Below are positions 36,150 through 46,214 of a stretch of DNA of 64,000 bases, piece after piece. Source of the stretch: Polynucleobacter necessarius (GTDB lineage: Bacteria > Pseudomonadota > Gammaproteobacteria > Burkholderiales > Burkholderiaceae); the NCBI RefSeq assembly GCF_900096765.1, contig NZ_LT615228.1:626669-690668 (forward strand), in the 5' to 3' direction. Under the pieces are notes generated by a model that was not told the origin of the DNA, ran no database searches, and saw only the letters and a list, made by a program, of their open reading frames with translations. The translations under genes and the position numbers were made by a program. Numbering within the stretch: position 1 is the first letter of the stretch; every line of letters begins with the position of its first letter.

Positions 36150-37015
36150 TCAAGAATTAACCGCCTCCCATAGCTTGAGTGCATCGACAGTCTGGGCAAC
36201 ATCATGAACCCTGATTATTTTTGCCCCCCGATCTGCCGACATAATGGCAGCAGCAATGCTAGAGGCAAGACGTTCATTGGTATCCTTGCCGGTTATCTTG
36301 CCCAACATCGATTTTCGGGAGATTCCAGCGAGGACTGGATAGCCAAGATCCGAAAATTTCTGAAAGTGAGCCAACATCTGTAAATTGTGCTCCAGATTTT
36401 TTCCAAATCCGAACCCAGGATCAATTGCAATACGGTCGTGATCTATGCCCTTGCTTTGCAATAGATCCGCTTGTGCTTGCAGGAATTCTTTCACTTGCGT
36501 GATCACATCGTGATAATCAGGATTAAATTGCATCGTTAGTGGATCGCGTTGCATGTGCATGAGAAGAATACCGCAATGAGCGTTTTCTAATACAGCATCT
36601 AGAGCACCATCTTGCCTTAAGGCCCAAATATCATTTACACAATCAACGCCGGCATGGAGTGCTTGACGCACATTGTCTGGGCCTTGTAAGTATCAATTGA
36701 TAGTGGAATACCACAATCCTTTAATCCTTCAATAACCGGCAGCACACGGTCTAACTCCTCTTGCAAAGAAACAGGCTCTGCACCTGGCCTAGTAGATTCG
36801 CCGCCGATATCAATCAGATCTACCCCATTGGCAATCAACTGCTCCGCTTGTGCAATGGCATCATGTGCAGTCCGGTATTTACCGCCATCAGAAAAGGAAT
36901 CTGGCGTTGCATTCAAGATGCCCATAACAATAGGCCGCTTGCGTTTTGAGAAGTCAAAAACAAAACGCCCACAACGCCATATTGTGGGCATATTCAAAAT
37001 GCCAGAGATGAGCAT
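36150..37015 (-). pseudogene. folP: dihydropteroate synthase, frameshifted
   Basis: The enzyme makes dihydropteroate in folate synthesis. The N-terminal frame has PIVMGILNATPDSFSDGGKY, LIDIGGESTRPGAEPVS and PLSIDTYKAQTM. After that it diverges. The correct sequence RQALHAGVDCVNDIWALRQDGA, DPGFGFGKNLEHNLQ and LAGISRKSMLG is in another frame. The lesion is a TG doubled at 36669-36672 (ACAATGTGCGT where ACAATGCGT is expected). As read, the protein lacks most of the pterin site. If real, the organism depends on external folate or on frame rescue. Confidence 0.88.
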
Positions 37016-37044
37016 TTAGGCCTTATCAGGCTGTTGCAGGAGCA

Positions 37045-38904
37045 TTACCTGCCGCAGGTCCTGCTTGTACCAGCAGAATTACCAAACTGGGTTGCTGGTG
37101 GTGGCTTAGGAGCGCGTGGCGGACGGCCTTCCATGATATCGTTAATTTGCTCCGCATCAATAGTTTCCCATTCAAGCAAAGCTGCAACCATTGTTTCTAC
37201 CTTGCCGCGATTTTGCTCCAAGATCGACTTAGCTAGGGCATATTGACTATCAATTAATGTCCGAATTTCTGCATCCACCTTTTGTTGAGTTAATTCAGAA
37301 ACAGTTTTGGTGCTGTTACGACCAAAGATGCTTTCAGATTCGGTATCAACATAAACCATGGTACCCAAACTATCACTCATACCGTAGCGAGTCACCATAT
37401 CTCGGGCCATCTTGGTGGCGCGTTCAAAGTCATTCGATGCTCCTGTACTCATGGAGTGCAAAAACACTTCTTCAGCAGCACGACCACCAAATAAGATTGC
37501 CAACTCTTCTAGCATGCGATCTTTGTACAGATTCACGCGATCAAATTCAGGGAGCTGCCAAGTAACACCAAGAGCCATACCACGAGGCATGATAGTGACT
37601 TTATGCACAGGGTCAGCTTTTGGCAGCAACTTCGCCACTACCGCATGACCAGACTCGTGATAAGCCGTATTACGGCGCTCTTCTTCGCGCATGACGGCTG
37701 ACTTGCGCTCGGGGCCCATATATATTTTGTCTTTAGCGTCCTCGAAATCTTTCATATCTACCGAACGCTTATTGCGACGTGCAGCAAACAAAGCGGCTTC
37801 ATTAACCAGATTAGCCAAGTCCGCACCAGAAAATCCTGGGGTGCCTCTTGCTAATACTGCCGCATTAACATCAGGATCAATCGGAACTTTGCGCATGTGT
37901 ACTTGCAAGATTTGCTCACGACCACGAATGTCTGGCAGACCAACGTGCACTTGACGATCAAAACGTCCTGGACGCAACAAAGCTTTATCAAGCACGTCGG
38001 AACGGTTTGTTGCAGCTACTACGATCACACCACTATTGCTCTCAAAGCCGTCCATTTCAACGAGCATTTGGTTCAGGGTTTGTTCGCGTTCGTCATTTCC
38101 ACCACCCATACCGGCGCCACGATGGCGACCTACTGCATCAATCTCATCGATAAAGATGATGCAGGGAGAATTTTTCTTAGCATTTTCAAACATATCGCGC
38201 ACGCGAGATGCGCCAACACCAACAAACATTTCAACAAAATCAGAACCAGAGATGGAGAAAAATGGTACTTTAGCTTCACCGGCAATGGCGCGAGCTAATA
38301 AAGTTTTACCAGTTCCGGGAGGGCCCACTAGTAAAACACCATGAGGAATACGCCCACCCAGTTTTTGAAATTTCTGCGGATCTTTTAAGAAGTCCACTAG
38401 CTCAAAAACCTCTTCTTTTGCCTCATCGCATCCAGCGACATCAGCGAAAGTAACGGTATTACTATTCTCATCAATCAGACGAGCTTTTGATTTTCCAAAA
38501 GAGAATGCCCCTCCTTTGCCGCCACCTTGCATTTGGCGCATCATGAAAAACCAAAAACCAATAATCAATAGAGTAGGCCCTAGGTAATACAGCGCTGAAA
38601 CTAACAAGTTTGGCTCATCTTCGGCTTTACCAGTTACCTGAACACCGTACTTCATTAAATCGCCAACCATCCAAATATCACCTAGAGAAATAATGGAGTA
38701 TTTATTGCCATCAACGGGTGTAACTTGTAATGTCCGTCCTTGCACATCCACCCTTTTGACTTTACCAGCTTTGGCATCGTCCATGAATTGGGAATAAGTG
38801 ACTTGATTTTGTTCTTTGGGCTTATCGAACTGTTTGAAAACCGTAAAGAGCACCAAGCCCACAATGAGCCACACACCGATTTTTTGAAACATATTGCTGT
38901 TCAA
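37045..38904 (-). CDS. ftsH: ATP-dependent zinc metalloprotease FtsH
   Basis: This is the membrane-bound quality-control protease. Two membrane helices flank a short periplasmic domain. The AAA module has Walker [10 protein letters not shown], Walker [10 protein letters not shown] and the SRH region. The protease zinc site is HESGH, followed by the third ligand region near SNDFERAT. Only the last residues are affected: after FGNSAGTS one extra base near 37070 replaces the expected [11 protein letters not shown] with RTCGR, moving the stop from 37026 to 37045. This should not harm function. Confidence 0.93.
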   Translation of the reverse strand: MNSNMFQKIGVWLIVGLVLFTVFKQFDKPKEQNQVTYSQFMDDAKAGKVKRVDVQGRTLQVTPVDGNKYSIISLGDIWMVGDLMKYGVQVTGKAEDEPNLLVSALYYLGPTLLIIGFWFFMMRQMQGGGKGGAFSFGKSKARLIDENSNTVTFADVAGCDEAKEEVFELVDFLKDPQKFQKLGGRIPHGVLLVGPPGTGKTLLARAIAGEAKVPFFSISGSDFVEMFVGVGASRVRDMFENAKKNSPCIIFIDEIDAVGRHRGAGMGGGNDEREQTLNQMLVEMDGFESNSGVIVVAATNRSDVLDKALLRPGRFDRQVHVGLPDIRGREQILQVHMRKVPIDPDVNAAVLARGTPGFSGADLANLVNEAALFAARRNKRSVDMKDFEDAKDKIYMGPERKSAVMREEERRNTAYHESGHAVVAKLLPKADPVHKVTIMPRGMALGVTWQLPEFDRVNLYKDRMLEELAILFGGRAAEEVFLHSMSTGASNDFERATKMARDMVTRYGMSDSLGTMVYVDTESESIFGRNSTKTVSELTQQKVDAEIRTLIDSQYALAKSILEQNRGKVETMVAALLEWETIDAEQINDIMEGRPPRAPKPPPATQFGNSAGTSRTCGR

Positions 38905-39057
38905 AATAAGTCCTTTTCTGGATTAATCCAGGAGTAAAAGCGAATTGCTAACTAAGTAGTTGATTCTACTACCACCCTTTTTCAAGGGCTAATGGCATAT
39001 TTATTTGATAAACCCATGTAAATCAGGGGGTTTTTAATTCTTTTCAGCGATGATTGC

Positions 39058-39732
39058 TTATTTGTGCGGCTTTAGGTTTCTGCCCAACAAAAAAATCTCT
39101 GAAGACCTTGCTCTAGAAGCCTTTGGCTTTCGAGAGGCGACTGTTTTAAAGACTTTTTTAAAGGACTCCACAATTTGGCTATATCCACTACCATTAAAAC
39201 ATTTGATTAATAGAGCACCTTCTGGCCTGAGGTGAGCGACGGCAAAATCTAGGGCAATCTCTGCCAGAAACGCCATTCTTGCAGCATCAGCCACACCAAC
39301 ACCAGACAGATTCGGAGCCATATCCGATAGAACTAAATCAACCTTCCCATCCGCATTTGCTGGAAGCAAAGCTTCCAACGCAGCAAGACCCTCCTCTTCG
39401 CGAAAATCGCCCTGGATAAAACTAACATCGGCAATATCCTCCATAGGCAAGATATCAATGGCGATAATTTGACCATCTGGTTTGCCAGATTCAATATTGG
39501 GATTGCTTTTGCCCAACTCAGTTAAACGATTGCGCACGTATTGAGACCAACTACCTGGAGCGCTACCCAAGTCAACAATAGTCATACCTGCTTTAATCAG
39601 ATGATCTTGCTCGTCAATTTCACTGAGCTTATAAACCGCTCTAGCACGATAGCCCTCTTTTTGAGCCATCTTCACATATGGATCAGTTAGATGATCCTGC
39701 AACCAACTTTTGTTAAATTTATTCTTCGCCAC
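39058..39732 (-). CDS. rlmE: 23S rRNA 2'-O-ribose methyltransferase (U2552)
   Basis: The FtsJ/RlmE enzyme methylates U2552 of 23S rRNA. The 224-aa protein shows [20 protein letters not shown] at the N-terminus with the first catalytic Lys. It has the SAM motif [14 protein letters not shown], the catalytic Asp in [13 protein letters not shown], and the Lys of LIKCFNG and Glu of SSEIFLLG, completing the K-D-K-E set. It stands between yhbY (divergent) and ftsH, the usual place. It is intact. Confidence 0.93.
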   Translation of the reverse strand: MAKNKFNKSWLQDHLTDPYVKMAQKEGYRARAVYKLSEIDEQDHLIKAGMTIVDLGSAPGSWSQYVRNRLTELGKSNPNIESGKPDGQIIAIDILPMEDIADVSFIQGDFREEEGLAALEALLPANADGKVDLVLSDMAPNLSGVGVADAARMAFLAEIALDFAVAHLRPEGALLIKCFNGSGYSQIVESFKKVFKTVASRKPKASRARSSEIFLLGRNLKPHK

Positions 39733-39832
39733 AACTTACCCACGTTCGCCCTGTATTTTCCTGATTTATGACCCCTAAAGCAAAAGGAATCGATCTAAAT
39801 CGATTGAAAACGTGCTTAAAACAGCTATTTTT

Positions 39833-39859
39833 GGTCTTGATGCTTCTATCATCAAGGCC
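39833..39859 (+). promoter_or_regulatory. hairpin immediately before the yhbY start codon
   Basis: ggtcttgatg and catcaaggcc form a 10-bp stem (one G-U) around a 7-nt loop and end directly at the ATG at 39860. The AAGG that could act as ribosome site is inside the stem. I see no other ribosome site. Confidence 0.5.
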
Positions 39860-40481
39860 ATGACTGCACTAATACTCCCGCCCAACGTAAATCCCTCAAA
39901 GCAGATGCGCACGACTTAAGCTCTGTTGTTATGGTTGGCGGAGATGGATTAACCCCTGCTGTCATTAAAGAAGCTAAATCTGCTATTGCACATCACGGTT
40001 TAATCAAGATTCGGGTCTTTGGGGATGATCGTGAGGCGCGAATCGCTATTTACGAAGAGTTATGCGACAAATTAAATGCCGCGCCCGTACAACATATTGG
40101 CAAACTATTAGTTCTTTGGAAACCTAAGGACATCGTCGATGAGGCTTATGCCAACCTAGGGCGCTCCAGCAAACAGACAAAGAAGTCATTAAAAGCATCT
40201 CGTACTAAACGTCAACCGAATCGCACTATCTCCAAGCCCAGTGTTCGCACTAGTAGCTCAGAGAGATCAGATCGCCGTTCGCTACAAACAAGTCTCCTTT
40301 CGAACGTGCCGCAGCAGTGAAGTCAGGAACGTCTAAGAAACGCATTCTGCGCTCTGAGGCGGCTGAATCGAAGATTGGCTGGTCATCTCCAGGCTATCGC
40401 AAAGCAGTCGCGGCACCGGCGCCGATTAAGAAACGTAAAGTGCGCATGAGCAGCACTAAAAAGAAGTCCTTAGGCTCCTAA
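39860..40481 (+). pseudogene. yhbY: YhbY-type RNA-binding protein with long basic tail, two frameshifts
   Basis: The CRM domain, associated with ribosome assembly, is intact in one frame: RKSLKADAHDLSSVVMVGGDGLT, HHGLIKIRVFGDDREAR and HIGKLLVLWKP. The start (ATG 39860, MTALI) is out of frame by one missing base near 39875. A second missing base near 40282 separates the first part of the basic tail from ATNKSPFERAAAVKSG and the final RKVRMSSTKKKSLGS-stop. The tail is rich in Lys, Arg and Ser. The position between rlmE and greA is conserved in Burkholderiales. Confidence 0.8.
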
Positions 40482-40501
40482 CGCCAACACAAAAAAAAGC
40501 G

Positions 40502-40523
40502 AACGCCTCTAGTCTGCGTTTTT
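40502..40523. terminator. bidirectional terminator between yhbY and DUF4149 gene
   Basis: AACGC and GCGTT form a 5-bp stem with a 9-nt loop flanked by A8 on one side and T5 on the other; it overlaps the stop of the DUF4149 gene. Confidence 0.5.
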
Positions 40524-40982
40524 GGTTGAGCGCCAAACTAATATCAAACCAAGAATAGTTTGAATAAAGAAAATGACGCTTGAGCTATGGTGAAGTCGTC
40601 CAAAAAGAATTGCATGACTAGACTCTCGCACAGATAGGCCCAAGAACAAAGCTTGATCTCTTAAAGAATTCATCCAAGGAATAATGATGAAGGCCTCGCT
40701 AATCGCGCAAGCCAGCATTCCCAATAAAACCCAGCGTATAGGGCGATAAGCACCAAAACCACACCTTACCAGGTGATTGGCCATGACCATTAAAAAAGCG
40801 CTTAAGCCAACACTGGCATAAGCGCAGATCTTAAACAAATTAGCGGCTACAAATCCTGCAACCTGGCGATCACCCAAACTAGAAAACAGAATTGGAACTA
40901 CCAGAAAGCCAACCGTTACGAAACTACCAACCCAAAATCCACAAATGCAGGAGAAAAATCTCGGGTTGAAGCCTCGAGTCAT
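40509..40982 (-). CDS. DUF4149 membrane protein
   Basis: This 157-aa inner-membrane protein has four hydrophobic helices. The conserved start includes FWVGSFVTVGFLVVPILFSSLGDRQVAGFVAANLF, and FGRLHHSSSVIFFIQTI is near the end. The family is found beside greA in many betaproteobacteria; its function is unknown. It starts at the ATG overlapping the greA stop by one base. It is intact. Confidence 0.82.
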   Translation of the reverse strand: MTRGFNPRFFSCICGFWVGSFVTVGFLVVPILFSSLGDRQVAGFVAANLFKICAYASVGLSAFLMVMANHLVRCGFGAYRPIRWVLLGMLACAISEAFIIIPWMNSLRDQALFLGLSVRESSHAILFGRLHHSSSVIFFIQTILGLILVWRSTKNAD

Positions 40983-41458
40983 TAAATATATTTGACAGCT
41001 AATATCTCAACCTCGCGATTACCTCCAGGAGCTTGAACGGCGACTACGTCACCCTCCTCCTTGCTAATAAGTGCACGAGCTATTGGCGAGCTAATCGAGA
41101 TTTTGTTGGATTCAATATCAGCTTCATCGTCTCCAACAATTTGATAAGTAAACTTTGTACCGTCTTCTAGATCCTCAAGATCAACAGTGGCGCCAAACAC
41201 AACACGACCAGAGATATCTAGGGATGCGGGATCAATGATTTGGGCTGCGGACAACTTACTTTCAAGCTCTTGAATACGGCCTTCGATAAACCCTTGCTTT
41301 TCTTTAGCGGCATCATATTCAGCATTCTCAGAAAGGTCTCCTTGGGCTCGTGCTTCTGAAATAGCATTAATAACTGCCGGACGCTCGACATGCTTAAGGC
41401 GGTGCAACTCTTCTTTTAAAAGCTCTGCACCACGCTTGGTAATTGGGATTGTGCTCAT
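40982..41458 (-). CDS. greA: transcription elongation factor GreA
   Basis: GreA stimulates RNA cleavage in backtracked RNA polymerase. The 158-aa protein has the N-terminal coiled coil with the acidic tip [15 protein letters not shown] and the C-terminal globular domain with [20 protein letters not shown]. Length and motifs are normal. It follows carB by 56 nt, with a GGCGC/GCGCC hairpin in the gap, and precedes the DUF4149 gene. Confidence 0.95.
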   Translation of the reverse strand: MSTIPITKRGAELLKEELHRLKHVERPAVINAISEARAQGDLSENAEYDAAKEKQGFIEGRIQELESKLSAAQIIDPASLDISGRVVFGATVDLEDLEDGTKFTYQIVGDDEADIESNKISISSPIARALISKEEGDVVAVQAPGGNREVEILAVKYI

Positions 41459-41514
41459 GCTACTAACCTAACGTAAATGAAGGCGCAAAACGCGCCAGTA
41501 AAGTCAATTTTAGA

Positions 41515-44500
41515 TTAAATGAGTGCCCGATGTAAGTTTTGTAGCGAATAGACCTCAAGCGATTCTTTGCTGCCATTTTGGGAAGCTAGCAAACCATCCA
41601 TGACTGCGCGTGCAGCACTAATAGTGGTGTAATAAGTCACGCCATTGGCCTGAGCGCTAGTTCGGATAGAGCGTGAATCCGCAATTGCAGTCCGAGTCTC
41701 ATCCACGGTTGTAAACACCAGAGAAATTTCGCCATTTTTAATGAAATCCACAATGTGTGGACGACCATCTTTCACTTTATTCACGATCCGAACTGGTAAA
41801 CCAGCCGCCTCAATTGCAGCCGCAGTTCCTTTGGTTGCAACCATTGGGAAACCTAATTGATGCAAAAGCTGAGCAACTTCAACTGCCTTGGATTTATCAC
41901 TATCTTTGACAGTGAGCAGCACGGTACCACTCTTAGGCAATTTGATGCCAGCCCCAAGCTGGGACTTAAAGAGGGCTTCACCAAAGGTTTTACCAACACC
42001 CATCACTTCACCAGTAGATCGCATCTCTGGTCCCAGTATTGGATCAATGCCTGGAAATTTATTAAATGGGAAGACTGCTTCTTTTACAGAGAAATATGGC
42101 GGTTTTACTTCAACATGAATGCCCTGCTGCTCTAATGTTTGACCCACCATGCAACGGGCTGCAATCTTGGCTAACTGTAAGCCAGTTGCTTTAGAAACAA
42201 ACGGCACGGTACGAGAGGCGCGTGGGTTAACTTCCAGCACATAGATCACATCCTTACCGTCGACATTTTGGATCGCAAACTGAACGTTCATTAATCCAAC
42301 AACGTTGAGGCCTTTAGCCATAGCCGCAGTTTGACGTTTGATTTCTTGAACGGTTGCATCAGAAAGAGAATAAGGAGGCAATGAACAAGCTGAGTCACCA
42401 GAGTGAACACCAGCCTGCTCAATATGCTCCATCACACCACCGATAAAGACTTTGCCACCGTCACTGATGCAATCGACATCACACTCAATGGCGTCATTCA
42501 AAAAGCGATCTAGCAAAACTGGGGAATCATGTGAAACCTTGACAGCTTCGCGCATGTAACGCTCAAGATCACGGCCATCATGAACGATTTCCATGGCACG
42601 ACCACCAAGCACATAAGATGGACGGACAACTAATGGATAGCCAATTTCTTCAGCTAACTTCAATGCTTCATCTTCGGTACGCGCAGTGCGATTAGGCGGC
42701 TGACGTAATCCTAGATCTTGTAACAATTTTTGGAAGCGCTCACGATCTTCTGCTGCATCAATCATGTCAGGTGATGTACCAATGATCGGGACACCATTAC
42801 GCTCTAAATCTAAAGCCAACTTCAGTGGCGTTTGACCACCATATTGAACAATCACGCCCTTTGGTTTTTCTTTAGCAACAATCTCGAGAACATCTTCAAG
42901 TGTCAATGGCTCAAAGTACAAACGATCAGAGGTGTCATAGTCAGTAGAAACCGTTTCTGGATTGCAGTTAACCATGATTGTTTCGTAACCATCATCGCGC
43001 ATTGCCAAAGCGGCATGAACACAGCAATAGTCAAACTCAATACCCTGCCCAATACGATTAGGGCCACCACCCAACACCATAATCTTTTCTTTGGTAGTTG
43101 GACGTGATTCACATTCACCATGCTCAGCCTCATAAGTTGAATACATATAGGCCGTATTAGTTGAGAACTCAGCAGCACAAGTATCTACGCGCTTATATAC
43201 AGGAAGCACTCCTAAACGATGCCGAGCAGCCCGAACTGACGAAGCATCAACACCGAGCAATTTAGCTAGGCGACGGTCTGAGAATCCCTTTTGTTTTACA
43301 AAGCGCAGTTCTGCAGAGGAAAGACTATCAATCTTGCGTAACTTCAGTTCTGTTTCAATAGTAATAAGCTCTTCAATCTGTTCTAAGAACCAAGGGTCAA
43401 CCTTAGTTTCGTTATAGATTTCATCTAAACCCATGCCCATTCGGAAAGCATCCGCTAGATACCAAATGCGGTCCGGTCCAGGCTCATGGATTTCATTAAT
43501 GATGTCATCCAAATCGTTAGATACTTCATCCAAGCCATCCACACCAACCTCTAGTCCACGTAATGCCTTTTGGAATGACTCTTGGAAGGTACGGCCAATA
43601 GCCATCACTTCTCCAACAGACTTCATCTGAGTAGTTAAGCGGGAATCTGCTTGTGGAAACTTTTCAAATGCGAAACGCGGAATTTTAGTAACCACATAGT
43701 CGATAGATGGTTCAAACGATGCAGGTGTTGCGCCGCCAGTAATATCGTTTTTCAATTCATCCAGCGTATAGCCCACTGCAAGTTTTGCAGCAATCTTGGC
43801 AATTGGGAAACCAGTAGCTTTAGATGCCAATGCGGATGAGCGAGAAACACGTGGATTCATCTCAATCACAATCATGCGACCGTCTAATGGATTAATGGAG
43901 AACTGAACATTGGAACCACCAGTATCAACACCAATCTCTCTGAGAACGGCGATTGAGGCATTTCGCATCAATTGATATTCTTTATCGGTCAATGTTTGCG
44001 CTGGCGCTACAGTAATAGAGTCACCAGTATGAACTCCCATTGGGTCTAAGTTTTCAATAGAACAAACGATGGTGCAATTGTCATTGCGATCACGCACCAC
44101 TTCCATCTCAAATTCTTTCCAACCGAGTAAGGACTCTTCAATCAATAATTCTCGGGTTGGTGATAAATCAAGACCACGCTTACAAATCTCTTCAAATTCT
44201 TCACGGTTGTATGCAATTCCGCCACCTGATCCTCCCATAGTGAAGGATGGACGTATAACAACCGGGAAACCAGAACTACCAGTTTCTTTTTGAATTCGCT
44301 GCTGCACTTCATGGGCTTCATCCATGGAGTGAGCAATACCGGACTTAGCAGAACCCAGACCAATTTTGGTCATAGCATCTTTAAATTTCTGACGGTCTTC
44401 TGCCTTATCGATTGCTTCTGGCGATGCGCCAATTAGTTCGCAGCCGTATTTCTCTAAAACACCATGGCGATGCAAATCTAAGGCGCAATTGAGCGCTGTT

Positions 44501-44778
44501 TGACCACCCATAGTTGGCAAAATTGCATCTGGTTTTTCAGTGGCAATAATTCGTTCTACCACTTCCCAGGTAATGGGTTCGATATAAGTAACGTCAGCCA
44601 TTTCAGGATCGGTCATGATGGTTGCAGGATTGCTGTTAACCAAAATGACTTTGTAACCTTCGTCACGCAATGCTTTACAAGCTTGAGCGCCTGAATAGTC
44701 AAACTCACATGCCTGGCCAATCACAATTGGACCGGCGCCAATAATCAAAATGCTCTTAATGTCGCTACGCTTAGGCAT
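41515..44778 (-). CDS. carB: carbamoyl-phosphate synthase, large subunit
   Basis: The large subunit forms carbamoyl phosphate for pyrimidine and arginine synthesis. The 1087-aa protein contains two homologous ATP-grasp halves ([18 protein letters not shown] and [17 protein letters not shown] at their starts). Conserved substrate loops include [14 protein letters not shown] and [14 protein letters not shown], and a C-terminal MGS regulatory domain follows. The start overlaps the carA stop by one base (TAATG). No lesion is visible over 3.2 kb, showing that some genes are firmly kept. Confidence 0.96.
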   Translation of the reverse strand: MPKRSDIKSILIIGAGPIVIGQACEFDYSGAQACKALRDEGYKVILVNSNPATIMTDPEMADVTYIEPITWEVVERIIATEKPDAILPTMGGQTALNCALDLHRHGVLEKYGCELIGASPEAIDKAEDRQKFKDAMTKIGLGSAKSGIAHSMDEAHEVQQRIQKETGSSGFPVVIRPSFTMGGSGGGIAYNREEFEEICKRGLDLSPTRELLIEESLLGWKEFEMEVVRDRNDNCTIVCSIENLDPMGVHTGDSITVAPAQTLTDKEYQLMRNASIAVLREIGVDTGGSNVQFSINPLDGRMIVIEMNPRVSRSSALASKATGFPIAKIAAKLAVGYTLDELKNDITGGATPASFEPSIDYVVTKIPRFAFEKFPQADSRLTTQMKSVGEVMAIGRTFQESFQKALRGLEVGVDGLDEVSNDLDDIINEIHEPGPDRIWYLADAFRMGMGLDEIYNETKVDPWFLEQIEELITIETELKLRKIDSLSSAELRFVKQKGFSDRRLAKLLGVDASSVRAARHRLGVLPVYKRVDTCAAEFSTNTAYMYSTYEAEHGECESRPTTKEKIMVLGGGPNRIGQGIEFDYCCVHAALAMRDDGYETIMVNCNPETVSTDYDTSDRLYFEPLTLEDVLEIVAKEKPKGVIVQYGGQTPLKLALDLERNGVPIIGTSPDMIDAAEDRERFQKLLQDLGLRQPPNRTARTEDEALKLAEEIGYPLVVRPSYVLGGRAMEIVHDGRDLERYMREAVKVSHDSPVLLDRFLNDAIECDVDCISDGGKVFIGGVMEHIEQAGVHSGDSACSLPPYSLSDATVQEIKRQTAAMAKGLNVVGLMNVQFAIQNVDGKDVIYVLEVNPRASRTVPFVSKATGLQLAKIAARCMVGQTLEQQGIHVEVKPPYFSVKEAVFPFNKFPGIDPILGPEMRSTGEVMGVGKTFGEALFKSQLGAGIKLPKSGTVLLTVKDSDKSKAVEVAQLLHQLGFPMVATKGTAAAIEAAGLPVRIVNKVKDGRPHIVDFIKNGEISLVFTTVDETRTAIADSRSIRTSAQANGVTYYTTISAARAVMDGLLASQNGSKESLEVYSLQNLHRALI

Positions 44779-45974
44779 TATTTGCCCTCCTTCTTGCTGG
44801 TAGCATTCATCAGCTCCACAAATCGATCAAATAGATAGGCAATATCGTGCGGCCCAGGAGAAGCTTCAGGATGCCCCTGGAAACACAGTGCTGGCTTATC
44901 GCTCCAGGCCAAGCCCTGTAATGAGCCGTCAAATAGAGAGACATGGGTCACGCGGATGTTCTCGGGAAGAGTATTCGCATCCACTGCAAAACCATGATTC
45001 TGTGAGGTAATCGCAACACGACCAGTATCTAAATCTTTAACAGGATGGTTTGCGCCATGATGACCAAACTTCATTTTCAAAGTTTTAGCGCCTGCCGCTA
45101 AACCCATAATCTGATGGCCTAAGCAAATCCCAAAAGTTGGCATGCCTTTGGAAATAATTTCTTTTGCAGCAGCAATAGCGTAATCGCAAGGCTCAGGATC
45201 TCCAGGGCCATTTGAGAAAAATACGCCATCTGGGTTCATTGCAAGCACTTCTGCAGCACTCGTTTGTGCAGGCACGACCGTGAGTTCACAACCCCGCTCA
45301 GTAAGCATGCGCAGAATATTGCGCTTAACCCCAAAGTCATAAGCAACCACTTTTTTCGCTGGCTTTGATTTATCTAAAAATCTATATGCTGGCTTGCCTT
45401 CTGGGCCATGTAAATCCCATTCAGCCTCACGCCATTCATATGATTTCTTGGTGGTGACTACTTGTGCCAAGTCTAATCCGGCCATACCTGGAAAGGCTTT
45501 AGCAAGCTCCAAAGCTTTGATTCCAAGCGCCTCATAATCGTCACCCACCTTGCCAGCAACAATTGCGCCTGATTGAGCGCCCTGGTCACGCAAAATACGA
45601 GTTAGTTTTCGGGTATCAATTCCAGCAATGCCTAGGATTCCGGCTTTAATCAGGTAATTATCAAGACCACCTTCTGAGCGGAAATTCGATACCCGCTTTG
45701 GCAAATCTTTAATCACGAGACCAGCAGCATGAACTTGATCGGATTCGGCATCTTGTGCATTTACGCCAATGTTGCCAATGTGGGGATAGGTCAATGTAAC
45801 GATTTGACGTGAATAACTCGGATCGGTAATGATCTCTTGATAACCTGTTAAAGCAGTATTGAAAACAACTTCACCAGTTGTCTCGCCGGGGGCGCCAATA
45901 CTAAAACCGGGAAATATAGTGCCATCGGCTAAGGCCAATACGGCAGGAGGAAAAGAAGGAAGCAAGGGTGACAA
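44778..45974 (-). CDS. carA: carbamoyl-phosphate synthase, small subunit
   Basis: The glutamine amidotransferase subunit is about 398 aa. The N-terminal domain begins [21 protein letters not shown]. The amidase domain has FFSNGPGDP, the nucleophile Cys in [13 protein letters not shown], and [11 protein letters not shown] with the catalytic His. The start is a TTG at 45974 with GGAG 5 nt upstream; a later TTG is also possible, and no in-frame ATG exists nearby. It is followed by carB with a one-base overlap. Confidence 0.94.
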   Translation of the reverse strand: MSPLLPSFPPAVLALADGTIFPGFSIGAPGETTGEVVFNTALTGYQEIITDPSYSRQIVTLTYPHIGNIGVNAQDAESDQVHAAGLVIKDLPKRVSNFRSEGGLDNYLIKAGILGIAGIDTRKLTRILRDQGAQSGAIVAGKVGDDYEALGIKALELAKAFPGMAGLDLAQVVTTKKSYEWREAEWDLHGPEGKPAYRFLDKSKPAKKVVAYDFGVKRNILRMLTERGCELTVVPAQTSAAEVLAMNPDGVFFSNGPGDPEPCDYAIAAAKEIISKGMPTFGICLGHQIMGLAAGAKTLKMKFGHHGANHPVKDLDTGRVAITSQNHGFAVDANTLPENIRVTHVSLFDGSLQGLAWSDKPALCFQGHPEASPGPHDIAYLFDRFVELMNATSKKEGK

Positions 45975-46214
45975 ACCATCTCCAGTCCCTGCTCCATCCG
46001 ACGCTCAAACCCCCACAAAAAGACCAACCCGGGGGCTTGTATATGCGGGAGGTGAGTGTCTTTAAGCGCTAGGGTATTTATTAAGTTTCGAACCTTGTAA
46101 TGATACCAGTTTTGCTCAATAAACCCCCAAATCACTAGCCAAATAGGGGTTGCAGGTCACCGCCCCCTTGGGTCTGCTGACCCAGGAGGAGCTCTGTAAC
46201 GGCAAACCAAGAAA
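45975..46214 (-). other. structured spacer between acs and carA
   Basis: This 240-nt gap holds three hairpins and no evident ORF. First, 46164-46189: CC-C-CTTGGGTC pairs with GACCCAGG-A-GG around TGCT. Second, 46122-46151: AACCCC/GGGGTT followed on the minus strand by TTTATT, a weak acs terminator. Third, 46010-46035: CCCCC/GGGGG, close to the carA start. It may contain a carAB leader or a small RNA. Confidence 0.45.

Noticed and set aside
36113..36205. N-terminal extension of glmM
   Set aside because: It overlaps the end of folP, has no homology to GlmM and the standard ATG at 36112 gives the normal length.
45929..46135. Open frame overlapping the carA start on the minus strand
   Set aside because: It is out of frame with carA, lacks any recognisable domain and overlaps the structured leader.
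46100..46214. Resemblance of CCAAATAGGGGTT to a piece of RNase P RNA
   Set aside because: The match is only 13 nt and none of the RNase P core (for example GAGGAAAGTCC) is present; no such RNA fits in 240 nt.
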